A stretch of 64,000 bases of DNA from Mesostigma viride (GCA_009746045.1 RPFO01001400.1:250001-314000); one strand, 5' to 3'. Numbered from the stretch's first letter, positions 19,206 to 30,620 are shown. Notes: a model not told the origin generated them from the sequence alone. Program-made: numbers and translations.

Positions 19206-22200
19206 GTGGGGCCCCCGGGAACTTGGCACAGGGCGTGGTGGACGCGGGATTGGGCGCGGCTGCATTGTCCTCATTTTCTTCTTCCTCTTCCTCTGTGTCT
19301 AGGGGAGGAAAGGATTTCCCAGTCCCATCGTCACCGGGAGTGGTGGCGGGGGCGGGGGCGGGGGCGATGGGCATGGGTTCCCCCAAGAGCGTGCGTCCGC
19401 GCCAGAACAACAACACGTGGGCCAAGGGGCGGCCGAGTGCCAACGGGGAGGTGCTGGAGGAGGAGGAGGAGGAGGAGGCGGAGGAGGAGGACAAGTTCTT
19501 TGACGCGCGTCCGTGGGCGGAGAGCGACATGACCGTGGAGGAGTCGCTGGCGTATGAGCGGAGGAGGGAGGCGGCGCAAATGGCGGAGCTAGGGCTGGCG
19601 CTGGAGGAGGGAGCGGTGCGTGGTGGTGACTCCTCCGGAGGGGGCGGCCAGGGGGGGGCGCATGGGCGGGGGAGGAAGGGTGATGGGGCCGTTAGAGGGG
19701 GCGCTGGCGGGGAGTGGGGGGGGAAAGAAGCGGGCAGTGGTGGCAGGGCAGAGGGTGGGGTGCATGCGCGTGGCAGTGGTGTCGGCGCGATGGCTTCTGG
19801 CAAACGCGTCACAAGACAAGGCGGAACCAGTGCTAATGATCATGGTGCGGGTGGTTATGGTGATGATGATGATGGTGAGACTGCCGAGGACGCCCCCACA
19901 TGGCCCGCCGCGGCCTCCTTCAACGGCGCAGATGACCGCGTGGATGACGACGGCGATGATGTCACGGAGGAGGAGGACGAGGCGGGCGACTGGAATGACA
20001 GGGCCTTGGCGCCGACGGGTCATCCGCGAGGGGGGTTGGGTCGGGGCCGGGCTGCGGGGGCGGAGGAGGGCCGAGTCAGCCTGGGGCCGAGGTCGGCGCA
20101 GGGGCCGGGCGGACGGCGTGGTCGGGCGAGTGCGGGTGATGATGAGGCTGCGGCGGCGGATGCGGGGTCTACGATGGGTGATGGGCTGGTGCGCGGGGAG
20201 GAGGAGGGCGATGGCATTGGGGGTAGCGCAGAGGGAACGGGGCAGGAGGTGGGGGTTGAACCAAACTCGGTGGAAGGGTTCCGCATCGCGATATCTCGTC
20301 GCGCCAAGCAAGGGGACCGGCTGGGCGCGCTGAGGATGCTGTACGCGATGGGCGGGGCGGGCCACACGGTGGATGATGCTGCCATCTGCTGCCTGTTCCC
20401 CTTTGAGCTCGACGTGTGGCAGAAGAACGCGCTGCGCCAGCTGGCAGACAATGACGTGGTCATGCTGGAGGCGCCCGCGGGAGCCGGCAAGTCGACCGTG
20501 GCTGACTTTGTCATGTACCGCCAGCTGGCCGCGGGGGGGAGGGTGCTGCTGGTCTCACCGCTGAAGCTGCTGGCGACACAACGCTTCCGGACGCTCCAGC
20601 AGGCCATCGGGCCCGAGTCGGTCGGCGCTCTCTGGGGTTCCACGCGTGTGAACGTGGACGCGCCCGTGCTGGTTGTGACCGTGGACACGCTGCGCGAGCT
20701 GGCATTAGCGGAGAAGCTCGAGGGCAAGGGGTTGGTGGCCCGCTGGCCCGGCGGCGTTGCCTCGCACACGAGTGTCCACTGCCGGCTGACCTCGTTCGCG
20801 GTGGCGGTGCTGGACGAGTTCCACACGGTGGGGGACCGAAACCGGGGGTCCATGTGGCAGGAGACGGTGCTCCACCTCCCCCGCTCGCTCCAGCTGCTCT
20901 GCCTCCTGGTCCCCCACAGCGACGCGGACCTCATCCTCGGCTGGCTGCGATCCGTCCACGGGTCGGCCGCGCTCGTCTCGTGCACCACGCGGCCCGTCCC
21001 CCAGAACTTCTTCTACTGCAAGCCGGGCGGCCTGCACCAGCTGCTCTCGAATGAGGGCGACGTGAACTATGCGCTGCGGGCAAGCGGCCCGTTCGTGCGG
21101 CCCATGGGCGGCGCGTCGACGGCTCTAGCGTCCGGCACCATGAGCCCGTCCTCCTCCTCCCTCTCGTCGCCGTCCGCGTCCTCAAATGGTCCCTTTGCGC
21201 CGAGCTCCCGCGGGCGGTCAGGATTCGATGCCGGGGGGCAAGGGGCCAACGGCTCCGCCACGATGGGCCCGGACGAGTGGCGGGACTATGGCGCGGACGA
21301 CGGGGAGGACGGGGAGTACGATGCTCTTGGGGACAAGGGGGTGGAGCCAGGGAGGCGGGGGGGTTTCTACGGGGGAGGGCCAGGGTATGGACCTGAGGGG
21401 GGCAGCCGCCGCGGGTCGGGCGGGTTTGATGGCGGGGGCCCCTCCGGCCAGCATCGGCGCCCCAACCTGCGGTTTGTCCTCTGGCAGCTGCACAAGCGCG
21501 GAATGATGCCCGCGATGTTCTTCATCTTCAGCCGCGAGGGCTGCTCGTCGGCGATCAAGGAGGCTGCGCGCATCGGCACACTGTCACTCGTCACCGAGGA
21601 GGAGGCGGCGCGCATCCGTGCCAAGCTGCGGGTGTTCCTGGACCAGCACCCCGGGTACGCGCGGCAGGACGAGGTGGCGCCGCTGCTGCGCGGGATCGCG
21701 GCGCATCACGCGGGGGTGCTCCCGGAGTGGCGCTACCTGGTCGAGGACCTCTGCGCCGAGGGGCTCATCAAACTGGTCTTTGGGACCGAGTCCCTCGCGG
21801 CGGGCCTGCGCATATTCGTGCGCACCGTCGTCATCTCCTCCGTGTCCAAGAAGGGCGGGACGGGGCATCGGCTCCTCCTCTCGTCCGAGTTCCAGCGGCT
21901 GGCCGTGCGTGCGGGGCGGCGGGGCCTCGACCCCGCGGGTAACGTGGTCGTGCTCCAGACGCCGTACGCGGGGCCCGAGGACGTGGTGTCCCTGATACAC
22001 CGCGGACAGCTCACGCTGCAGGCTATTTTTAAGCCGGGCTACTCGCCCCTGCTGAACATGCTCCAGCTGTACACGCTCTCCGAGCTGGAGGCCGTCGTCG
22101 CGAGCTCCCTCTCACACTTCTCCGCGTCGAAGAAGGCGGCGCTGGCCACCGGGGGGGTGAAGGGTGTGGCGGGCGGCAGCAGCGGCGGCCCCTCTTCCAT

Positions 22201-24028
22201 GTCTTCCTCCTCATCATCAGCACCTGCGGGAGCCGCATTGTCAAGGCCTCGGGAAGGGGATGGGGACGCGGATGTGGGAGGAGAGTGTGTGTTCCCAGGG
22301 GATGACGCCGCTGGCGCAGCAGTGGGGGGGAACCTAGGGGACGGAAGCGGCATGATCGGCGGGATCGACGACACGGAGGTGACGTTGGAGGACAGCCCCG
22401 CGTTCCTCAAGCTTTCGGCCGCGATCGCGCAGCAGGAGGCAGCCGTCGCGGCGCTCGAGGACCGGCTCCGCGCGTCCGAGGTGTCTCGCGCCGAGGCCAC
22501 CCAGCTGCTGCTGGAGCGGTCACGCACGTTCACGTTTGTCCAGGTGGCGTGGCGCGAGCGGACGCGCCATGTGGGGGTGCTCCTGGCCGAGGTCCCTGGG
22601 TCGGTCCCTCATTACGTGTGCCTCTGCGCGGACAACCGCTTCCGCATGGTACCCGCATCCTGCCTCCTCGAGGTGTACAGCTCGCTCCCGCGGCTGAACG
22701 AGATGCTGGAGGTGCGGGGGGAGCCGCCCGTGGAGGTGCCCACCATGCCCATGTCGGAGCGGTGGGTCACTGTAGCCGTGGACGGTGGCACCGACGGGTT
22801 TGAGGCGGTGGGGGAGCGGCGCAGCGGGGTGGTGGCAGACGCCATCCGTGCCGTGGCGCTCGCGACGCCCGAGCTGAACGACGAGTATTCCGACGAGGAG
22901 GGGGAGGGCGAGGGGGAGTATGGTATTGCCGGTGCAAGCGGTCCCACTGATTTTGGTGGTACAGTGACAAGGAGCGGGCTGTCGAGGGCGAGGGAACAGG
23001 CCGTGCTCCAGCAGGCGCTGGGCGGCGCGCGCAAGAAGCTCACCGCCCTCATGGCGCGCATGCAGGCGCTCAAGCGCAGCCGCATGGGCGGGAAGGACGG
23101 GCCCGCGGTCGTTTCGGCCAGCAGCGCGCTGAGGGAGAGGGGCGATGCGCGCGCCCGGTTCGGCGCCCGGCAGGGGGCGGGGGGGGCAAATCCGCGCTAC
23201 GAGGGGGATGACGAGGAGCCAGAGGACGGGATGAAGAGGGACGAGAACGGGGGCGCGACGAGAAACCAGCGGGCAGAGGGCGGGGGGGCTAGTCGGGGCT
23301 GGCCGGCCGTGCCGTCGCCCAGTAATAGCGATTATAACAGCAATACCTCCGGCAGCAGCGGCACCGTACCGCTATCAACTGTGCTCAAGGAGCTGGAGCC
23401 CGCGTTGCGTGTGCTAGAAGTGGCCGGTGCGGTGCGGCCCGCGCAATGGGACGAGGCCTCAGGGGGCACGCGCATGAAGCTGACAAGCCTGGGCGAGACG
23501 GCAGCGGCGCTGAGGACAGATAACGAGCTCTGGGCGGCGCAGGTGCTTCTCTCGGGGGCGCTGGATGGGCTGGCACCCGCGGACATGGCGGGCGTGATCG
23601 CGACACTTGTCACCGAGGAGACCCGGGGGAACCGGAACAAGACGAGGGGGGGGGGCGCGACGTGGTCGACCGAGCCGCTGGGCGCGGATGTGGAGTTTGC
23701 GCTGCAGGAGATTCGGGACCTGCGGATCGACATGATCCAGCTGCAGCGGCTGCACAACGTGCGCATACCGATCCTGTTTGACCAGGGCCCTGTCGCACTG
23801 GCGCGCGCGTGGGCGCTGGGCGCGCAGTGGGATGACCTGAGGAACTACACGAGCCTGGACGAGGGCGATGTCGTGCAGGTGTTGCGCATGACGGTGCACT
23901 TCTTGTCGCAGGTGGCCGAGCTGGACACGGTGAATAAGGGGGTCGCAGCCAAGGCACGCGTGGCCACGGAGCTCATGTCGCGGTTCCCGGTGTCCGAGAA
24001 TTTCGACGCCGACCGCGGCGGGCGCTGA
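19118..24028 (+). CDS. ISE2: ISE2-like (DExH15) plastid RNA helicase, Ski2-like family
   Basis: This large open frame (about 1600 codons from 19223) has no ATG until about 19367. It matches Arabidopsis ISE2 in order: acidic N-region (LEEEEEEEAEEEDKFFDARP), Walker A EAPAGAGKST (residues about 417-426), DEFH box (531-534), and RPVPQNFFYCKPGGL. Then come the AMFFIFSREGCSSAI strand, RGIAAHHAGVLPEW (about 823-836), ESLAAGLR, RAGRRGLDPAGNVVV, and a C-terminal DSHCT-like region with TSLGETAAALRTDNELWAAQ. ISE2 in plants acts in chloroplast RNA splicing and processing and affects plasmodesmata. Odd points: the motif III SAT is replaced by LVP, motif V lacks NMP (LRIFVRT), and motif VI reads RLAVRAGRRG instead of QxAGRAGRRG. 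Gly/Ser-rich insertions lie at about 640-760 and 985-1050. A transit peptide is not visible because the 5' end is unresolved. Confidence 0.85.
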   Translation, partial: QGRWPRGGRLRGDALGGVRGVAPAPVGSQGGAPGNLAQGVVDAGLGAAALSSFSSSSSSVSRGGKDFPVPSSPGVVAGAGAGAMGMGSPKSVRPRQNNNTWAKGRPSANGEVLEEEEEEEAEEEDKFFDARPWAESDMTVEESLAYERRREAAQMAELGLALEEGAVRGGDSSGGGGQGGAHGRGRKGDGAVRGGAGGEWGGKEAGSGGRAEGGVHARGSGVGAMASGKRVTRQGGTSANDHGAGGYGDDDDGETAEDAPTWPAAASFNGADDRVDDDGDDVTEEEDEAGDWNDRALAPTGHPRGGLGRGRAAGAEEGRVSLGPRSAQGPGGRRGRASAGDDEAAAADAGSTMGDGLVRGEEEGDGIGGSAEGTGQEVGVEPNSVEGFRIAISRRAKQGDRLGALRMLYAMGGAGHTVDDAAICCLFPFELDVWQKNALRQLADNDVVMLEAPAGAGKSTVADFVMYRQLAAGGRVLLVSPLKLLATQRFRTLQQAIGPESVGALWGSTRVNVDAPVLVVTVDTLRELALAEKLEGKGLVARWPGGVASHTSVHCRLTSFAVAVLDEFHTVGDRNRGSMWQETVLHLPRSLQLLCLLVPHSDADLILGWLRSVHGSAALVSCTTRPVPQNFFYCKPGGLHQLLSNEGDVNYALRASGPFVRPMGGASTALASGTMSPSSSSLSSPSASSNGPFAPSSRGRSGFDAGGQGANGSATMGPDEWRDYGADDGEDGEYDALGDKGVEPGRRGGFYGGGPGYGPEGGSRRGSGGFDGGGPSGQHRRPNLRFVLWQLHKRGMMPAMFFIFSREGCSSAIKEAARIGTLSLVTEEEAARIRAKLRVFLDQHPGYARQDEVAPLLRGIAAHHAGVLPEWRYLVEDLCAEGLIKLVFGTESLAAGLRIFVRTVVISSVSKKGGTGHRLLLSSEFQRLAVRAGRRGLDPAGNVVVLQTPYAGPEDVVSLIHRGQLTLQAIFKPGYSPLLNMLQLYTLSELEAVVASSLSHFSASKKAALATGGVKGVAGGSSGGPSSMSSSSSSAPAGAALSRPREGDGDADVGGECVFPGDDAAGAAVGGNLGDGSGMIGGIDDTEVTLEDSPAFLKLSAAIAQQEAAVAALEDRLRASEVSRAEATQLLLERSRTFTFVQVAWRERTRHVGVLLAEVPGSVPHYVCLCADNRFRMVPASCLLEVYSSLPRLNEMLEVRGEPPVEVPTMPMSERWVTVAVDGGTDGFEAVGERRSGVVADAIRAVALATPELNDEYSDEEGEGEGEYGIAGASGPTDFGGTVTRSGLSRAREQAVLQQALGGARKKLTALMARMQALKRSRMGGKDGPAVVSASSALRERGDARARFGARQGAGGANPRYEGDDEEPEDGMKRDENGGATRNQRAEGGGASRGWPAVPSPSNSDYNSNTSGSSGTVPLSTVLKELEPALRVLEVAGAVRPAQWDEASGGTRMKLTSLGETAAALRTDNELWAAQVLLSGALDGLAPADMAGVIATLVTEETRGNRNKTRGGGATWSTEPLGADVEFALQEIRDLRIDMIQLQRLHNVRIPILFDQGPVALARAWALGAQWDDLRNYTSLDEGDVVQVLRMTVHFLSQVAELDTVNKGVAAKARVATELMSRFPVSENFDADRGGR

Positions 24029-24599
24029 GGACGTTTTAATGGACAAGCGCTGAGGATAATGTCTAACTCGTACTCCTCTCTCGACCTGTGTCGTAGAAAA
24101 TTTCGAGACAGATGGTGGCGGGCGCTGCCGAGGTGTCAGTTTTTAGTGCGGGAAGTAGAAATCCCGAAGCTACGTTGGATTACTCACTTGGATGCATGGA
24201 TTCTGAGAATCTCGGGACCGACCATGGTGGGGCGCTGAAAGGTGCTGTCATGAGATTTTGAAATATCTCCGTGCTAATTTTCAAACATCTCAATTGTTTT
24301 AGGACGCATGGCATGCCCACATCGTGCAAGGAATAGATCATCCAGAACTGTTCAAGAGGAATGGCGTGGATCGATAAATGAGAACTCTGGACATCGACCG
24401 GTTCACTGTCCATTGCACTGCCAGAGCTCGTTTCTAGCTAGAGCCGACGGAGCAACAGTTTTGTCACTATTCCTAATTTGGGGGTTTCAATAATTATTCC
24501 TGTGCATGTCCAGTGGTGCGAGTCCAATCGAGAGCTGCATGTGAAGCATCCGTGATTCCCAATCTGTTATGATTTACAATTGATGCTTCTAGCACGAGC
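24029..24599. other. 3' flank of the helicase gene, no gene seen
   Basis: AT-rich after the GC-rich coding region. No polyadenylation signal stands out, and no open frame has coding character. Confidence 0.5.
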
Positions 24600-25072
24600 T
24601 ATCAAGGAGACAACCAGCGCAGGCCAGAAATCGGGAGAATCTGGACCATGGTAGCTCGAGCCTGCCGTTATCTTCTCCGCGTGTTCGAGTCGTTCAGGAT
24701 GATGAATATAAATGGTGATGGAAATGTGTATCCTTGTGCATTGAAATCATGGCTGGCTTACGTGTAGAGCGACTAGATGACCTAGACGGTGGGGCCGGAA
24801 ACAGCATGCTTGATCAGGGCGTGTGTTTCAAGCCTAACTGGCCGGGAGTGTCTGGGGGTAAGCATCATTGCTGCGATCGCTCTCCCACCATTTACGAGGA
24901 AATACCCGCAAATGGGAAACCACTGAAAAGGTCTAGCTAGTCAGTCATCACGTTAGCCATGCCATGATTCCAAACGTCCAAGAACTGCACACGGCGCAAA
25001 GGCAAAAATCCGGAGGACAGCACTTTCAAATGTGCGGCGGGAACCAAAAGCCCGCGTATGCCAGAAAACATA
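24600..25072 (-). mobile_element. Penelope-like element 3' end fragment
   Basis: About 470 bases match the Penelope 3' part in reverse orientation, from the terminal TATCAAGGAGAC to the 'TGCCAGAAAACAT' segment just beyond the ORF stop. 5'-truncated. Confidence 0.85.
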
Positions 25073-25082
25073 ATCAATTAAT

Positions 25083-27062
25083 TAGGAACATAACTCCGTT
25101 GGGAGTATCTGTAGCACATAGCCCTTGAGAAGGGGCATATGGCCTATAATACATTCTAAGCTACTTCGATCCTGCAAGGGTGGGAATGTAATCAACACTT
25201 GCTCTAGGTGCACTAGGGCACCTGCACCACCCAGAGTCTCGGGCAACTCCCAGCTAAGGGGAGCCCGTCATAGGTGGGGAAGATCATCATGGCTATACAA
25301 GAGCTAGGGCATGGCTTCTCGACAGAGAGCATTTCTCTGCATAGGCATAGCATGGCTAAATTCTTAGTGCAACATCCATGGGGGCCCCATTATAGGCATG
25401 GCGTGGCTAAATTCTGAGGGCATCATCCATGGGGGCCATTATGGGCGCACATGCGCGTGGGCCACATGCTAGGCTAAGCCTGACTAATCTGCACTACTGG
25501 TATATATTCCCTAGTCTGAGGTGGCAGGAGGTGCCTGCCAGGGCTTATGGTCAACGTGGATGACCGCCCCCCTCCAGTATACTGGCTTCCCCCCTGCGCT
25601 CTGCCGGAGCTGAAGGTAGGTCGGCCATAGCTCGCGTCGCCGGCCGCTGTTGCTGGGCCAGGGTCAAGTCGTCATCCAGCGTGAAGCGAGTCCGCGAGAG
25701 CTTCTTGCGGCATTTAAGGAACGCCAGCTTGTCCGCCATGTACTTAAACTGGTGAGGAGCACGGGTGCCGGGCCAGCCTTACCCTGCGCGCGGGGAACTG
25801 AGGTGGACAGCCGACATCCGCAGCTCACCAGTGAGTTGTGATGGGGGCAAAAATGTCGCGCTTAAATGCCGTTAGAAGGCTCGTGGAGGTCTCACCTGCC
25901 GGCTGGTCGAAGTGCTTGACTGATGACATTGTGGCTGCGCTGGGTGATGTCGGCCTCCTCGCGAAGGTCGAGGGCTTGTTGCTTGAGTTGTGCCGCGATG
26001 GTGGAGGTGGTGGAGGTGGTGTGATGCTTAAGCAAGTCCGCCCAGACCTGTGGTGGGAGCTAGCACTGATCACCGGCCGGGCCAGCAGGTGCCGGCTGGG
26101 CGGCGATGTCCTTCACCGCCTGGGCGGTGAGGCCGGCGGTGTCATGCAAGCTCTCAAGGGCGGTGGCGGTGGCTTGAAGGCGTTGGTCGAGGTCGAGGAG
26201 CTGGGCTTTGATACATCGGCAGTGGAGGCGGAAATGGCAGTGGAGGTGGAGGCGGCGGTGGTGGAGAGGTGAGGAAGTTCAGTAGCCAGCGTGCCCCCAA
26301 ATGCTGCCACATCAGCGGCAAGGGGGGTCACGTGCTGCTGAAAGGCTTCCGTAAGGATGGAACGAAGTGTGGGGGCGGAGATGGATGGAGCCCAGATCTC
26401 GCCGTCAGAGTGCTGGAGAAGCTAGGAGTTGAGGATGGCATGCTGAAGGCGGGGGCGGGGGGATCCGAACACCATGCTGACGTTGTGCCAGCGGCTGCCG
26501 TCGGTGCAGAGGAGGCGATTGGTGTCGTGGAGATGGAGGCACAGGTCGTAAAGCGAGGCGTAGTCCCCGTAGAAGATGCAGTGCATAGCATCGGCCGGAT
26601 ACATGTTGGTCCAGTCGTGATCATCGACCTGGAAAGGTTGGGGCCAAAAGCGTGGTTCCGAGGGGCGTGAAGACCCTCCTGTTTTGTCGGCTGAGCGGGT
26701 GCGTTTAGGGTCAGGCGATGCCGATGGCGATGCAGTGAGCCCGGGAGGGTTTGGGGCGACCACCAGTGCGCGACTAGTCGGTCACCGCTGCCTGCCGGAC
26801 CTGAGGGCGAAGCTGCAGCCTGAGCTGCAGACGTATTTTCATGGCCGAGCGCATCCGCTAAACTGCGTTGCGTCGAGGAGCGTTTGCTCGTCATCATATA
26901 TTGCGTAATAGATTCGGAAAATTATATCAGCATGTGCGTCTTAGAAAGACGAAGCGATAGTGATCACAAATAATAGAAGCGATAGTATTCACAGCTGAAT
27001 TCGGTGCTCAAACATGAAAGTTATGAGCTCCGCCGTCAGCCATGGCTACCTCGTGGCTCGTG
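25083..27062 (-). mobile_element. LINE family A copy, ORF1 broken into frames
   Basis: Complete from the 3' hairpin (25088-25101) to the 5' end near 27062. ORF1 pieces read on the minus strand: N-terminus MTSKRSSTQRSLADALGHEN (26328-26897), the IFYGDYASLYDLCLHLHDTN domain (about 26540-26600), the MTPLAADVAAFGGTL coiled-coil start (26113-26331), the SITPP/HTT region, and the FLKCRKKLSRTRF C-domain (25551-25739). At least four frameshifts make it a pseudogene. It gives the best view of full ORF1 order. Confidence 0.75.
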
Positions 27063-27361
27063 GACATAAGCGAGCTATAATTAATTAATTAATTAACTAA
27101 CTAAACTCGTGCTCCAGTTGCATGGGGAGTCACGGAGAATTAGGGCCTTTCCACATTTGCTGTCGTCCAGGCGCGAATTGGGAGGACTCGGATTGGTCCG
27201 GGCCAGAAACATAGGTTCAAGGTTTAATTGCGGGCGCGGCGAATTGATCGGGACCTCCTTTCCACAACCAGATCCGATCTGTACGTACCGTCCTGGCGCT
27301 TTCCCCGCCGGTTTTAATAATTTGACCTACCTTTCTTGACCCTGCTTGAGTCATGGCATGC
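27063..27361. other. Fragment resembling the LINE B 3' end, inverted, then unassigned DNA
   Basis: AATT repeats followed by 'actcgtgctcc...gggagtcac' look like an inverted LINE B terminus. 'gaattagggcctttccacatt' recurs in inverted form at about 32110-32140. No gene. Confidence 0.35.
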
Positions 27362-29110
27362 AACAAACGAGCCACGAGCCACGAGGTAGCCATGGCTGAC
27401 GGCGGAGCTCAAAACTTTCACGTTTGGGCACCAAATTCGGCCGTGAATATCACAATCGCTTCATCTTTCTAAGGCGCGCACGCTGATATATTTTCCCGAA
27501 GCAACCACGCAGGCAGGCTCACACGCCAGCCCCTGTGGGCAAGCCACCCCCCGGCCCCCAAGAGGAAGGGGCGTTTTGCTGAGTAGTGTAGTTTGGATTT
27601 TATAGACTTGATAGCTTAGAATTAGGTTAGGTCGATTACGCGGCTTCCTCCACCTCCACCCCCATCAAGAATATGTGCTACATGATCTCCCCACGGAGGC
27701 ATGTTATAATTTAATTTAATTTAATAATCACGCAATATTATGACGAGCAAACGCTCCTCCGCGCAACGCAGCCTGGCGGCTGCGCTCAGCCATGAAAATA
27801 CGTCTGCAGCTCCGGCTGCAGCTTCGCCCTCCGGCCCAGAAGGCAGCGGCGCCACTAGCCAAGCCCTAGTGATCGCCCAGCCCCCCGGGCTCGCCTCGCC
27901 CGCAGCGTCGCCTGAGCCCAAGCGCAGTCGTCCTGCCGAGTCGAACCCGGACGAGCTCGACTTCGATGTCAGCCAGCCCGGCTTTTTTGACAAGATCAAC
28001 CACGACAGCCTCATGGGCTATACGTGTTCTGGGGATCGCACGCCTCGCTTACTGAACTGTGCAACTAGCAGCTTTTCCACAAGGGTCGCCTCCGCGATGC
28101 CTTTTTTCAGAAGCGCCCATACGAAAACATCCTCACCGCCGCTCGCCCCCGACTGCAGATATATACGCCCTCTTCTCCCTCCTTGGACGCTCCATTGAGG
28201 AGCTCTGGCCCCCCAAGCCCCTCAGGTGCCACCACCTTGACCGAATCCTCCATCCGCTCACTCCTAGCTTAAGGAGGCCCTCGCGCAGCACGTGGCCCCC
28301 CTTGCTGCAGATGTGGTGCCCAGCAATGAGCAGCACGCTGGCTGCCGAGCTCCCGGCCCTCCTCTCCACCATCTCCACCGCCACCTCCACCCTCCTCGCC
28401 TCCTCCACCACCACCACAGGCCCACCTGCGGCGACGCCGGCCAGCACCGCCTAGCTCCACGACATCGACCAGCGCCTCAAGGACAACGCCATTGCCATCG
28501 AGTGCCTGCAAAACACCGCAGGCCTCACCGCCCAGCCAGGCGGTAAAGGACATTGCCGCCAAGCCAGCCCTCGAGCGTGGCCCGGCAGGCGATGCTCCTC
28601 CCACCCAGACCTGGGCGGACATGCTCAAGCAACACACCACCTCCACCACCTCCGCCGTCGCAGCACAGCTCAAGCAGCAGACGCTCGACCTCCGCGAGGA
28701 GGCCGAGCTCGACAATTAGCGCAGCGTTAACGTCATCGTCAAGAACTTCGACCTCAGGTGGACGGTGAGAATTCCGTGAAGCTTGCACAGGCGTTTGAGA
28801 AAGAAATCCTTGGTCGCATGGGCTTGTACTGGTGATCGAGATCAAGCTGGACGCCCTCCGCCTTCCCCGCTCGCGGCGTTTAAGGCAGGGGCGCCTCCGC
28901 TTCTGCTCATCTTTAACAACCCGGCGGACAAGATTTCTTTTCTCAGACGCCGCAAGCGGCTTGAGAAGACGCACTACACCCTGGACGACGGCTTGACGTA
29001 CCCTGGCGCAGCAACAACAGCGACAAGAGCTATGGCCGCCCTACCTCCAGCTCCGGCATGGACCGCGGCGGCCGGGGAAGCCGGTTTACTGGAAGGGGGT
29101 GTGATCTACG
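27362..29110 (+). mobile_element. LINE family A copy with LINE C insertion in its 5' UTR
   Basis: It begins at the family 5' end. ORF1 starts at 27740 (MTSKRSSAQRSLAAALSHEN) and proceeds through DELDFDVSQPGFFDKIN, then frameshifted pieces to FLRRRKRLEKTHYTLDDG (28783-29136). Ends in 'LLEGGVIYV' at about 29110 where TACG-rich repeat DNA begins. ORF1 contains an internal stop ('LDN-stop' near 28718) and several shifts. Confidence 0.75.
27498..27727 (+). mobile_element. 5'-truncated LINE C 3' end inserted in LINE A
   Basis: About 230 bases match 4915-5110 (last ORF2 codons AHTPDPVGKPPPPKRR-like, 3' UTR, ACATG...CTCCCCACGGAG...CATGT hairpin, AT tail). CACGCA lies at both ends (27494-27499, near 27729-27734), a probable target duplication within the LINE A leader. 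In the uninterrupted copy at 6255-6275 the site appears once. Confidence 0.7.
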
Positions 29111-29607
29111 TTACTAGTACGGTAAATAGTACGTAGTACGGTAAAATACGGTCCCGGGGTGTACCATGTATAATACGCTAGTACGGTGTATAATACGCTA
29201 TAGTACGGTACAATGCTAATAAATGGCTTGTTTTTCTGTGTTTTTTGGAGGTTTAAGAATATCTGAGCATCACCACTTCAAACATGACAAAATACATGTG
29301 TTTCCACATGTAATTATTCCAACACGGCGTGGCCGGCATCAACTGAATATAAGCCACCGTCATCATCATGCTTGCTGAATAAACCTTCATTTACCCTAAT
29401 GTTCAATAAAAAATGAAAGGTAAACATGGTATGATGGCCCTTACAACACAAATATCAACTGATGCTGAGCACTAATATCAAAAACATATAACATGTAGGA
29501 TGGTTGCTGTGTTTGATTGTCATCCCATTTGAAAAACTGCACATGACTCCATCCATGGCCAATGACACAACAACGCTGTTCCGTGTTAATAAATTAAGTC
29601 ATTTAAA

Positions 29608-30091
29608 TTAATTAATGGCCAATGCATGACACGACACCCATGTCAGTGATTTCACATGCTCCTCATCAAGCTGCTGCTTGGTCGTCACGACCGCGGCAGG
29701 CTGAGTTCCATTATCGGAACGCCCCTTGCGCTGCGATGCGCTGGACGTACCCGCAGCTCCGGCGTTGCTAGCGCTAGCGAGGGCAGATTTCCACGTTCGT
29801 GCATCACTCTCCTCAATCTCTGGCCGGCTCCTCATATTTCATCAGACCTTGCCTACGCAGGTTCCGGACCTCGGCTGCCATCTCTAATCGGTCTGCATCC
29901 TGCCGTCGCCGCTTCTTGGCCTCCTTCTCCGCCTCCTCCTGCAGCAGCCTGACACGAAACGCCTTTGGCGGATTCGTGCATTTGCTCACCCCATTGAGGG
30001 TTGCATATTGGCCACCCATGATGTCGGAGCCTTCGCCCGCGTGGCAGCCGGTGCCCTTGAAGGCCGCTTTGCAATTAACAGTAATAAGCAC
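29608..30091 (-). pseudogene. Possible BED-type transposase fragment
   Basis: The minus frame contains KAAFKGTGCHAGEGSDIMGG, then C-T-NPPKAFRVRLLQEEAEKE with KKRRRQDADRLEMAAEV. After a frame change it reads DARTWKSALASASNAGA...TTKQQLDEEHVKSL. The arrangement resembles the BED finger followed by the charged linker of plant hAT transposases. No catalytic residues are present. Low confidence because only half of the finger (late Cys and His) is seen. Confidence 0.3.
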
Positions 30092-30460
30092 GTGACTGCG
30101 TCACGTGGGTGCCAATACAGAGTAAAGGAACCTTCAACCCTATATACACAGCGAGAAGGAGGGACTCAGGGCGCCCTAGTAGCTTCTCTCACTGCCGCAG
30201 GTGGGCAGGCCACAGAGCGCTCTCTCCACGGCATGGTGCCGGGGCGCAACACTGTAGGTGCAATACAACCAGTGCAATACCATAGGTAGGCTGACGCATA
30301 CTTATGCTACAAATGTGAGGTGGGCTCAAGACGTCGGCTAATTAGGCGCAAGCTGATGGCCACAAGGTGCCAGAGCTAATTGAAGGTACTATAACGCTGT
30401 GCGCTAATATCGTTTCAAGTGCTGTAATGCCTAAGCTATCCCATAATCGGTTGCCCCCAT

Positions 30461-30620
30461 CTAGACAACTAGCTGGAGTGCTCTATCCCGGGGAAGCCCG
30501 GGGGGGCTTCCACAGTTTCTTGTTGACATAGAGGTCCCCGCCCCGCCAGTACACTTGGGGCTTCTCGGGGTCGGTCTTGCCATATGCGGCTTCTCGGGGT
30601 TGGTCTTGCCATATGTGCTT
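30461..30620 (-). pseudogene. LINE family B ORF1 C-terminal tail
   Basis: The minus strand reads KTDPEKPQVYWRGGDLYVNK then KLWKPPRASPG and a stop, homologous to the C-end of LINE B ORF1 (KPKVYWRGGDLMINHKMW). It is separated from the rest of this ORF1 copy (31186-31600) by about 570 bases of other DNA. A 28-base tandem duplication (CTTCTCGGGGTyGGTCTTGC...) lies at 30555-30615. Confidence 0.6.
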
